A stretch of 64,000 nt of DNA. Origin: JAATFS01 sp037145635 (GTDB taxonomy: Bacteria > Pseudomonadota > Gammaproteobacteria > Xanthomonadales > Xanthomonadaceae). The notes beneath the pieces were generated by a model that worked only from the letters and a program-made list of their open reading frames with translations, searched no databases and was not told the origin of the DNA. Every line of letters begins with the position of its first letter. The first letter of the stretch is position 1. The stretch covers positions 1-64,000 of the forward strand of contig JBBCXB010000010.1 of the NCBI GenBank assembly GCA_037145635.1, written 5' to 3'. Both the position numbers and the translations under genes were made by a program. Below, piece after piece: positions 16,399 to 24,424 of the stretch.

Positions 16399-19300
16399 GT
16401 GAACGGGTTGGGGGTCCGAGTGGAAAACCGTGTTCGTCGCTCGCCGTCGCGGCTGGCCCTGTGGCCGGTCCTGCTGCTGGCGTCCATGCCGGCCCTTGCC
16501 GAGCCGGTCGGCGACCTGCGTGCGGTCAGCGCGCGCGACGGCGGCGACGGCGTCCGCGGCTGGGACCTGCAGACCGACCACGGCACGCGCCTCCGCATCG
16601 AGCTGCCGGCCCGCGACATCGTGCGCGTGCAGGCCGGCCGCCACGGCCGGCTGACCGGCGCGGGCGACCCGGCCACGCCGATCGTGCTGGCGCAGCCCGC
16701 GGCCAGCGTGGCCGCGCAACTGGAGGAAGACGCGCAGGAAGTGCGCGTGCGTACCGACGCGCTGGTGCTGCACGTGCAGCGGACACCGCTGCGCCTGCGC
16801 CTGGAACGGCTCGACCACGGCCAGCCCGTCGCGCTGTGGCAGGAGCTGCAGCCGCTCGACCTGGAGGCGACGCAGAGCGTGCAGGTGCTGTCCTCGCAGG
16901 CCGACGAAGGCTATTACGGCGGTGGCCAGCAGAACGGCCGCTACCAGTTCAAGGGCCGCGAGCTGGAGATCTCCTATTCCGGTGGCTGGGAAGAGGGCGA
17001 CCGCCCGAGCCCGGCGCCGATGCTGCTGAGCAGCCGCGGCTGGGGCATGCTGCGCAACACCTGGAGCGACGGCAGCTACGACCTGCGCGAGCCCGACCGG
17101 GCCACGCTGCTGCACCGCGAGGACCGCTTCGACGCCTACTACTTCGTCGGCGCCGACCTGCCGAAGCTGATCGAGCGCTACACCTGGCTGACCGGCCGCC
17201 CGAACCTGGTCGCGCGCTGGGCGCTGTCCTACGGCGATGCCGACTGCTACAACGACGGCGACAACGGCAAGAAGCCCGGCACCGTGCCCGAGGGCTGGAG
17301 CGACGGCCCGACCGGCACCACCCCGGACGTGGTGGACAGCGTCGCCCGGCAGTACCGCGACCACGACATGCCGGGCGGCTGGATCCTGCCCAACGACGGC
17401 TACGGCTGCGGCTACCAGCGGTTGCCGGAGACGGTGAAGGGGCTGGCGCAGTACGGCTTCCGCACCGGCCTGTGGACCGAGAACGGCGTCGACAAGATCG
17501 CCTGGGAAGTGGGCCAGGCCGGCAGCCGGGTGCAGAAGCTGGACGTGGCCTGGACCGGCAAGGGCTACCAGTTCGCGATGGACGCCAACCGCCAGGCCTT
17601 CGACGGCATCGTGGCCAACTCCGATTCGCGGCCCTTCCTGTGGACGGTGATGGGCTGGGCCGGCATCCAGCGCTACGCGGTGGCCTGGACCGGCGACCAG
17701 AGCAGCAGCTGGGACTACATCCGCTGGCACGTGCCGACCCTGGTCGGCTCCGGCCTGTCCGGCATGGCCTACGCCAGCGGCGACGTCGACGCGATCTTCG
17801 GCGGCAGCGCGGAGACCTTCACCCGCGACCTGCAGTGGAAGGCGTTCACGCCGGTGCTGATGGGCATGAGCGGCTGGTCGTCGAACGCGCGCAAGCATCC
17901 GTGGTGGTACGACGAGCCCTACCGCAGCGTCAACCGCGACTACCTGAAGCTGAAGATGCGCCTGACCCCGTACATGTACGGGCTGGTGCACGAGGCCGCG
18001 CAGACCGGCGCGCCGCCGGTGCGTGGGCTGATGTGGGACCACCCGCGCGATCCGCATGCGCAGGACGAGGCCTACAAGTACCAGTTTCTGCTCGGCCGCG
18101 ACCTGCTGGTGGCACCGGTCTACCGCAGCCAGGCGGCCAGCCGCGGCTGGCGGCGCGACATCCACCTGCCGGCCGGCGGCTGGATCGACTACTGGGACGG
18201 CCGTCGCGTGCAGGCCGCGGCCGCGGGCCGCACGCTGGACCGCCAGGTGGATCTGGCCACGCTGCCGGTGTTCGTGCGCGCCGGCGCGATCCTGCCGATG
18301 TACCCGGCGATGCTGTTCGACGGCGAGAAGCCCGTGGATGAAGTCACCTTCGACCTCTACCCGCAGGGCGAATCGGAGTACACGCTGTACGAGGACGACG
18401 GCAACACCCGCCGCTACCAGCAGGGCGAATCGAGCACCCAGGTCGTCCGCGTGCAGGCGCCGGCGCAGGGCAGCGGCCCGGTGCAGGTGCGGATCGAGGC
18501 GGTGCGGGGCCGCTACGCCGGCCAGCGCGCGCAACGCCGCTATGGCCTGCGCGTGCTCGCCCGGCAGGCGCCGCGTGCGGTGCAGGCCGACGGCCGCGCG
18601 TTGCCGGCCGTGGCCGACGCCGCCGCGCTCGAGGCCGCCGGCGAGGGCTGGTACTTCGATGCCCGCGAGCGCCGCGGCACCCTGCACGTGCGCACTGCCG
18701 CGCAGGACATCCGCCAGCCGCTGACGCTGCAGCTCGACTTCGCGGTGGCCGATGCCGCCGCCGACGACGCCTATCCGGCCGCGCCGCCACAGGGGCGCGC
18801 ACTGCCGGCCGACAGCCTGCTGGTGGTCAACCGCCCGGCCGAAGAACCCGGCCATCCGCTGGAAAACGCCTTCGACGACGACCCGGCCACCTGGTTCCGC
18901 AGCGTGCGCAACCAGGCCGTGCGCACCGGCGCGCACGAGTGGGTGGTCGGTTTCGGCGAGCGCAGGATGATCGACGGCATCGAACTCGCACCGCGCAACG
19001 ACGCCCACTGGAAGCAGGGCCAGGTGCGCGACTACGAGGTCTACCTGGGCGACAGCAATGGCGAGTGGGGCGAGCCGGTGGCCCGTGGCCGGCTGCAACT
19101 GAAGCAGGACGTGCAGCGCATCGACTTCCCCGCCCATGCCGGGCGCCTGCTGCGCTTCCGCGTGCTGAGCGTGCAGAACCCGGACGGCGACGGCGCCTCC
19201 GGCAGCGACCCGATGGTCACCGCCGCGCAGGCCGGGGCGCGCGCGTTCGATGCGCTGCAGCCGCGCGACGTCGGCCCGATCGCGCTGTCCACCTTCCATG

Positions 19301-19779
19301 TCCTCGAGCACCCGGCGCCGGAACGGCCGGCGCAGCAGCGCTACCTGTCGGAGCTGCCGCTGCCGGCGGCGCTGGCCGGCCAGGTGCGCGCCGACCAGGC
19401 CTTCCGCGGCGCGGCCGGCATGCGCATGAACGGCCTGCAGTTCCGCCGCGGGCTGGGCGTGGGTGCCGCCAGCCGCCTCGACCTGCGCCTGCAGGGCGGC
19501 TGGCGGCTGCTGCGGGCCGACCTCGGCATCGACGACGCCTGCCGCAGCGCCGGCGGCCTGCAGTTCCAGGTGTGGGGCGACGACCGCCTGCTGTACGACA
19601 GCGGCCGCGTGCAGGCGCCCGGCGTGGTCAAGCCGGAGCTCGACATCCGCGGCCTGTCCCGCCTGAGCCTGCGCACCCTGGGCGCGCAGGGCGGGCATCC
19701 CGCCCAGGTCTGCGCCAACTGGGCCAATGCCGCACTGATCGGACAGGAGGGCGACACCGCCAGCTTCGTCGCCCCATGA
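16399..19779 (+). CDS. Secreted GH31 glycosidase with CBM32-like and NPCBM domains, probable alpha-N-acetylgalactosaminidase
   Basis: An exported 1126-residue multidomain glycoside hydrolase. It has a signal peptide ending ALA-EP, an N-terminal beta domain, a GH31 barrel (about 260-610), a DUF5110-like beta region, an F5/8 type C (CBM32-like) module at about 800-925, and an NPCBM module at about 980-1117. Likely catalytic acids are Asp near 381 in KLDVAWTG and Asp near 433 in AWTGDQ, in place of the usual WxDMNE context. The locus (AgaS, AgaZ, GH109) suggests alpha-GalNAc linkages, as reported for one GH31 subfamily; alpha-glucosidase or galactosidase is the alternative. GTG starts at 16399 and 16420 are both possible; the later one gives a normal 27-residue signal peptide. 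Confidence 0.85.
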   Translation: MNGLGVRVENRVRRSPSRLALWPVLLLASMPALAEPVGDLRAVSARDGGDGVRGWDLQTDHGTRLRIELPARDIVRVQAGRHGRLTGAGDPATPIVLAQPAASVAAQLEEDAQEVRVRTDALVLHVQRTPLRLRLERLDHGQPVALWQELQPLDLEATQSVQVLSSQADEGYYGGGQQNGRYQFKGRELEISYSGGWEEGDRPSPAPMLLSSRGWGMLRNTWSDGSYDLREPDRATLLHREDRFDAYYFVGADLPKLIERYTWLTGRPNLVARWALSYGDADCYNDGDNGKKPGTVPEGWSDGPTGTTPDVVDSVARQYRDHDMPGGWILPNDGYGCGYQRLPETVKGLAQYGFRTGLWTENGVDKIAWEVGQAGSRVQKLDVAWTGKGYQFAMDANRQAFDGIVANSDSRPFLWTVMGWAGIQRYAVAWTGDQSSSWDYIRWHVPTLVGSGLSGMAYASGDVDAIFGGSAETFTRDLQWKAFTPVLMGMSGWSSNARKHPWWYDEPYRSVNRDYLKLKMRLTPYMYGLVHEAAQTGAPPVRGLMWDHPRDPHAQDEAYKYQFLLGRDLLVAPVYRSQAASRGWRRDIHLPAGGWIDYWDGRRVQAAAAGRTLDRQVDLATLPVFVRAGAILPMYPAMLFDGEKPVDEVTFDLYPQGESEYTLYEDDGNTRRYQQGESSTQVVRVQAPAQGSGPVQVRIEAVRGRYAGQRAQRRYGLRVLARQAPRAVQADGRALPAVADAAALEAAGEGWYFDARERRGTLHVRTAAQDIRQPLTLQLDFAVADAAADDAYPAAPPQGRALPADSLLVVNRPAEEPGHPLENAFDDDPATWFRSVRNQAVRTGAHEWVVGFGERRMIDGIELAPRNDAHWKQGQVRDYEVYLGDSNGEWGEPVARGRLQLKQDVQRIDFPAHAGRLLRFRVLSVQNPDGDGASGSDPMVTAAQAGARAFDALQPRDVGPIALSTFHVLEHPAPERPAQQRYLSELPLPAALAGQVRADQAFRGAAGMRMNGLQFRRGLGVGAASRLDLRLQGGWRLLRADLGIDDACRSAGGLQFQVWGDDRLLYDSGRVQAPGVVKPELDIRGLSRLSLRTLGAQGGHPAQVCANWANAALIGQEGDTASFVAP

Positions 19780-19816
19780 CCCCCGCGTAACGCCGCTCCT
19801 CCCCCGCTGTTCCCGA

Positions 19817-19836
19817 CCACGGCTCCCGGGCCGTGG
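19817..19836 (+). other. Intergenic hairpin between GH31 and receptor genes
   Basis: Arms CCACGGC (19817-19823) and GCCGTGG (19830-19836) form a 7-bp stem with a 6-base loop, 37 bases after the GH31 stop and 61 bases before the receptor start. There is no T tract, so it looks like an mRNA processing or stability element that could set different expression of the two genes, rather than a terminator. Confidence 0.4.
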
Positions 19837-19897
19837 CACGGGAGCGCTTTGCCCGCCGATCCACCTTCGCGCCGCACCCTGCCAGGAGAGAACCCCG

Positions 19898-22873
19898 ATG
19901 TCGCCAGCACGCCGCCTCCGCCCCCCCTGTCGTTCGATCGCACCGCTGACGCTGGCCATCGCCGGCGCGCTGCTGTCGCCCGCCTCGCCTGCCGCTGCCC
20001 AGGACGGCAAGGACCCGGCCACCGACCTGGCCCGGATCGAGGTCACCGGGTCCAACATCCGCCGCTCGGACGTGGAGACCGCCTCGCCGGTGCAGGTGAT
20101 CAGCAAGCAGGACATCCAGAACATGGGCGCGCGCACGTTGCTGCAGGTGCTGGACAACCTGCCGGCGGCACGCCCGGCGCAGCAGGACGCACGCTCGCTG
20201 TTCACCGGTTCCGACGGGGCCTCGCAGGCCAACCTGCGCGGCCTCGGCGCGCAGGGCACGCTGGTGCTGCTCAACGGCCGCCGCCTGTCGTACTACGGCG
20301 CGCCGGCGGGCTTCCAGACCCAGTTCGTCAACATCGACGCGATCCCCGCCGCGGCCATCGAGCGGATGGAGGTGCTGACCGACGGCGCCTCGGCGGTGTA
20401 CGGCACCGACGCGGTGGCCGGCGTGATCAACGTGATCACCAAGCGCAACTTCCAGGGCGCCGAGGTCAACTTCACCCATGACACGTCGTCGCGCATCGAC
20501 GCCTACGGCGAGCGCCAGGCCAGCCTCACCGCCGGTGTCGGCGACCTGGCCGAGAACCGCTTCAACGTCTATGCCGCGGTCAACCTGTACCGGCGCGACG
20601 CGATCCCGCTGAGCGACTTCTACGACAAGCGGCCGGCGCAGTACTACGTCAACAATCCCAACTACCTCACCAACCTGCGCCTGGGCGTGGGCAGCAAGCC
20701 GGGCGAGTTCAACCCGGGCAGCTACTTCGCGTTCGACCCGGCCACCGGCGCGCGCGTGCAGGAAGCCGCCCCCGGCTGCCGCAACGTGCTGCTGGGCGAG
20801 GCCGCCGGCCCGCGCTGCGTCTGGGAGACCTGGATGAACAACGAGATCGACGCCGGCGCCCGGTCCGAGCGCAACACCGCCTACCTCAACGGCACGTTCC
20901 TGCTCGGCGAGACCACCGAGCTGTTCGCCGAGGCGACCTACACCGACATCGACCTGCGCGCCAACGGCGGCACGCCGCGCACCTTCAGCACCACCACCGG
21001 CAACCCGAGCAGCTGGTTCTCGCGCGACACCGGCACCACCGTCAACCAGTTCCTGTATCCGTTCCTGGGGCCGAACAACGAATACAACCACGCCAGCCCG
21101 CAGCTGCGCGCGCTGATGGGCGGCGTGGTCGGCCTGCAGTACCTGCTGCAGGACGCCGGCGCCAACTACTTCGGCCAGCGCAACACCGACCAGAGCTACC
21201 GCGTGCTGACCGGCCTGCGCGGAACCCGCGGCGACTGGAACTGGGAAACCGCCTTCGCCAGCGCCGGCACGCACTCGGTCACCTACCAGACCATCAACGT
21301 CAACCTGAAGGGCTTCGAGAAGGCGTTCGGGCCGTACACCGTCGACCCCGGCACCGGCCGCGTGATCATCGCCGACCATCCGGCCTACCGCTTCGGCGAG
21401 ATCAGCGCCGCCAACGCCGCGCTGATCCGCGAGGCCTTCCCGACCTTCGATATCCAGTCGTGGACCCGCCTGCACACGCTGGACGGCAAGATCGAAGGCC
21501 CGCTGTTCCAGCTGCCGGCCGGCGAGATGCGCGCGGCGTTCGGCTTCAACGCCAGCCGCGAGACGTTCTACACGCCGGGCAACCCGGATGCCGCGGCCGG
21601 GCTGATCACCCAGCAGGGCGGCTCGTGGTTCGACGGCGCGCGCAACACCTATGCGCTGTTCGCCGAGACCGTGGCGCCGCTGACCGGGCGGCTGGAACTC
21701 GATGCGGCGGTGCGCGTGGACAAGTACCCCGACTTCAGCGCCAACCTCGCACCCAAGCTCGGCTTCAAGTACCAGGCGCTCGACCAGCTGATGCTGCGCG
21801 GCACCTATTCCACCGGCTTCCGCGCGCCGAGCCTGGCCGAGTCCGGCAATGGCGGCGTGTTCGCCCAGCTCGGCGGCTACCGCGACGACGTGCGCTGCGC
21901 CGAGACCAATGCCATCGCCAACCTGCTGCTGCAGTCCCGGCGCGGCGGCGACGTCGACCTGGGCAAGGGGCTGCTCAATGCCGACTGCAGCCGCACCGTG
22001 GCCCGCATGACCCAGCCCAACCGGGACCTGAAGCCGGAGAAGGCCAAGATCGCCACGCTGGGCTTCGTCTACGAGCCCGCCCGCTGGCTGTCGGTGTCGG
22101 CCGACTACTGGTTCATCTACCGCAACAACGAGATCGTCGCGCCGGATTTCAGTCGCGACACCGACATCATCGCCTCGACCCGCTCGCCGATCACCGAGAG
22201 CGACCGCGCCAACCTGGCCGCGCTCGCGGCGATGTGCGCGGACCCGTCCAGCGGGGTGAGCTGCCCGGGCACGCTGCCCGGCTACAGCGTCGGCAACGTG
22301 GCCAGCGTGGTCGGCCAGTACAAGAACCGCGGCAAGACCCTGGTCGACGGCTTCGACATCGACGCGCGCGGGCGCTTCTCGCTGGGCGCATGGGGCGGGC
22401 TGAACATCGGCCTGGCCGCGACCCTCGCCAACCGCAACCGCTACTACCTGGACGCAGAAAGTGGCTGGTACTACGGCGACGTGGTCGGCTACTACAACAA
22501 CCCGCGCCTGCGCGCCACGCTCAATGCCGACTGGACCTACGCGCAGGTCACCACCAGCCTGTTCGTCAACTACGTCGGCGGCACCCGGTGGGCGCGTGAC
22601 CGCATCGACGAGGTCGACAACAACGCGCAGACCTGCACCGCCGGCTACCTGGCACTGGAGCAGAGCAAGTGCGACGGCGCACCGTCGTGGTGGACCGCCA
22701 ACCTGAGCCTCACCTGGCGCCCGGACGACGCCTGGAACCTGAGCTTCACGGTCAAGAACCTGTTCGATCGCCTGCCGTTCTACGATCCCAACAGTTTCCT
22801 GGGCGACTCCAGCGACTACGCCACCATCTTCGGGCGCGGTTACAGCGTGGCGATCGGCTACCGCTTCAAGTGA
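19898..22873 (+). CDS. TonB-dependent receptor, probable glycan transporter
   Basis: A 991-residue outer-membrane receptor. A signal peptide ends near AAAQD; then follow the motif ARIEVTGSNIRR that precedes the plug in xanthomonad carbohydrate receptors, a plug domain (about 55-170; LQVLDNLPAARP, LNGRRLSYYG, DGASAVYGTDAVAGVINVIT) and a 22-strand barrel ending in YSVAIGYRFK. It should import GalNAc-containing oligosaccharides released by the upstream GH31 enzyme. The start follows AGGAGAG. It is in one operon with GH31 upstream (118 bases) and GH109 downstream (63 bases), the layout of a carbohydrate-utilisation (CUT) locus. Confidence 0.93.
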   Translation: MSPARRLRPPCRSIAPLTLAIAGALLSPASPAAAQDGKDPATDLARIEVTGSNIRRSDVETASPVQVISKQDIQNMGARTLLQVLDNLPAARPAQQDARSLFTGSDGASQANLRGLGAQGTLVLLNGRRLSYYGAPAGFQTQFVNIDAIPAAAIERMEVLTDGASAVYGTDAVAGVINVITKRNFQGAEVNFTHDTSSRIDAYGERQASLTAGVGDLAENRFNVYAAVNLYRRDAIPLSDFYDKRPAQYYVNNPNYLTNLRLGVGSKPGEFNPGSYFAFDPATGARVQEAAPGCRNVLLGEAAGPRCVWETWMNNEIDAGARSERNTAYLNGTFLLGETTELFAEATYTDIDLRANGGTPRTFSTTTGNPSSWFSRDTGTTVNQFLYPFLGPNNEYNHASPQLRALMGGVVGLQYLLQDAGANYFGQRNTDQSYRVLTGLRGTRGDWNWETAFASAGTHSVTYQTINVNLKGFEKAFGPYTVDPGTGRVIIADHPAYRFGEISAANAALIREAFPTFDIQSWTRLHTLDGKIEGPLFQLPAGEMRAAFGFNASRETFYTPGNPDAAAGLITQQGGSWFDGARNTYALFAETVAPLTGRLELDAAVRVDKYPDFSANLAPKLGFKYQALDQLMLRGTYSTGFRAPSLAESGNGGVFAQLGGYRDDVRCAETNAIANLLLQSRRGGDVDLGKGLLNADCSRTVARMTQPNRDLKPEKAKIATLGFVYEPARWLSVSADYWFIYRNNEIVAPDFSRDTDIIASTRSPITESDRANLAALAAMCADPSSGVSCPGTLPGYSVGNVASVVGQYKNRGKTLVDGFDIDARGRFSLGAWGGLNIGLAATLANRNRYYLDAESGWYYGDVVGYYNNPRLRATLNADWTYAQVTTSLFVNYVGGTRWARDRIDEVDNNAQTCTAGYLALEQSKCDGAPSWWTANLSLTWRPDDAWNLSFTVKNLFDRLPFYDPNSFLGDSSDYATIFGRGYSVAIGYRFK

Positions 22874-22893
22874 TCGTCCCCGAGCGGTCCAAC

Positions 22894-22913
22894 GCGCCGG
22901 CACCGGCCGGCGC
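22894..22913 (+). other. Intergenic hairpin between receptor and GH109 genes
   Basis: Arms GCGCCGGC (22894-22901) and GCCGGCGC (22906-22913) form an 8-bp perfect stem with an ACCG loop. It lies 20 bases after the receptor stop and just before the ribosome site (CAGGAGAA) of the GH109 gene. It may stabilise the upstream message end or modulate initiation on the downstream gene. Confidence 0.4.
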
Positions 22914-22936
22914 CCTTCGACAGGAGAACAGACGCC

Positions 22937-24292
22937 ATGAAGCGTAGGCAGTTCATCGCGGCCAGTGCCGCCGTCGCCGCCAGCAGCCTGCTGCCGCAGG
23001 CCCGCGCCCGGGCCCGCGGGCGCACGCTCCGCCTGGCCATGATCGGCACCGGCATGCGCGGCCAGGTGCTGCTGACCGAGCTGCTGCGGCGCGACGACGT
23101 AGAGATCGTCGCGCTGTGCGACATCGAGCCGATCATGCTCGGCCGTGCGTTGGAGAAGGTCGCCAAGGCCGGCAAGCCAGCGCCGAAGGCCTATGGCCAG
23201 GACCGTGCCCCCGATGCGTGGAAGCGGGTGCTGGCACAACGGGGCCTCGATGGCGTGGTCATCGCCACGCCGTGGGAATGGCATGCGCCGATGGCGATCG
23301 CGGCGATGCAGGCCGGCGTGGCCGTGGGCTGCGAGGTGGTGGCCGGCATCACCCTGCAGGACCACTGGGACGTGCTGAACACCCAGCTGGCCACCGGTGC
23401 CCCGTACATGCTGCTGGAGAACGTCTGCTACCGCCGCGACGTGATGGCGGCGCTGCAGATGGTGCGCCAGGGCCTGTTCGGCGAGCTGCTGCACCTGCAG
23501 GCGGGCTACCAGCACGACCTGCGCGGGGTGAAGTTCAATTCCGGCGATCCCGACGAGCCCTATGGCAGCGGCGTGGAGTTCGGCCCGGCGGCGTGGTCCG
23601 AAGCGCGCTGGCGCACCGCGCATTCGGTCGAGCGCAATGGCGAGCTGTATCCCAGCCACGGCATCGGCCCGTGCGCGATGTACACCGGCATCAACCGTGG
23701 CAACCGCTTCACCCACCTCAATGCGTTCGCCAGCAAGGCGCGCGGCCTGCACGACTACACCGTGGCCCGGAGCGGCGGCAGCGCCCACCCGAGCACCCGG
23801 GTCGCGTTCAAGCTGGGCGACATCGTCACCACCACGCTGGCCTGCGCGAACGGCGAGACCATCCTGCTGCAGCACGACACCTCGTCGCCGCGCCCGTATT
23901 CGATGGGCTTCCGCGTGCAGGGCACCCGGGGCCTGTGGATGGACGTGAACCAGTCGATCCACCTCGAGGGCCGCAGCCCGCCGCACCAGTGGGAGGCGTT
24001 CGGTCCCTACCAGGATCGCTACGAGCATCCGCTGTGGAAGCAGCATGCAGGCACGGCGGCCGGCGCCGGGCATGGCGGCATGGACTGGTTCGTGATCCAT
24101 GCGTTCGTCGAGGCGCTGAAGGCCAGGGCGCCGATGCCGATCGATATCTACGACGCGGTGACCTGGAGCGCGATCACGCCGCTGTCGGAGCGGTCGATCG
24201 CCGACGGCTTCCGGACCCTGGAGTTTCCGGACTTCACGGCCGGCCGGTGGCGGCAGCGCAAGCCGATCTTCGCGTTCGACGGCACCTACTGA
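22937..24292 (+). CDS. GH109-type glycosidase (Gfo/Idh/MocA family), probable alpha-N-acetylgalactosaminidase
   Basis: A 451-residue exported NAD-dependent glycosidase candidate. It has a twin-arginine-like leader (MKRRQFIAAS) and hydrophobic stretch, a Rossmann fold with IGTGMRG near residue 37, and the Gfo/Idh C-terminal domain. The segment YPSHGIGP near residue 238 matches the His-containing active-site region of GH109 enzymes, which cleave terminal alpha-GalNAc by an NAD-assisted elimination mechanism. A Tat leader fits export of a folded, cofactor-loaded protein. It is last in the operon with GH31 and the receptor. Plain oxidoreductase activity is the alternative, but the GalNAc context makes GH109 likely. 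Confidence 0.88.
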   Translation: MKRRQFIAASAAVAASSLLPQARARARGRTLRLAMIGTGMRGQVLLTELLRRDDVEIVALCDIEPIMLGRALEKVAKAGKPAPKAYGQDRAPDAWKRVLAQRGLDGVVIATPWEWHAPMAIAAMQAGVAVGCEVVAGITLQDHWDVLNTQLATGAPYMLLENVCYRRDVMAALQMVRQGLFGELLHLQAGYQHDLRGVKFNSGDPDEPYGSGVEFGPAAWSEARWRTAHSVERNGELYPSHGIGPCAMYTGINRGNRFTHLNAFASKARGLHDYTVARSGGSAHPSTRVAFKLGDIVTTTLACANGETILLQHDTSSPRPYSMGFRVQGTRGLWMDVNQSIHLEGRSPPHQWEAFGPYQDRYEHPLWKQHAGTAAGAGHGGMDWFVIHAFVEALKARAPMPIDIYDAVTWSAITPLSERSIADGFRTLEFPDFTAGRWRQRKPIFAFDGTY

Positions 24293-24293
24293 G

Positions 24294-24341
24294 TCCGTGC
24301 CGGCGGCCGCGCCCCCGCAGGGGACCGGCCGCCGGCACGGA
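24294..24341. terminator. Strong hairpin between convergent GH109 and siderophore receptor genes
   Basis: Arms 24294-24308 and 24327-24341 are perfect 15-base reverse complements, with a G/C-rich loop that itself contains CCCC/GGGG. It begins one base after the GH109 stop. No T run follows in either direction. The convergent arrangement with the receptor gene ending at 24425 makes a shared transcript end likely. Confidence 0.6.
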
Positions 24342-24424
24342 TGCGGCACGCCGCGGGCGGCGAGCCCGGATGGCGGGCCGGGCGCGGGGCCGCGGTCGCC
24401 CGGGCACCGCCACCGCGGCGGACC

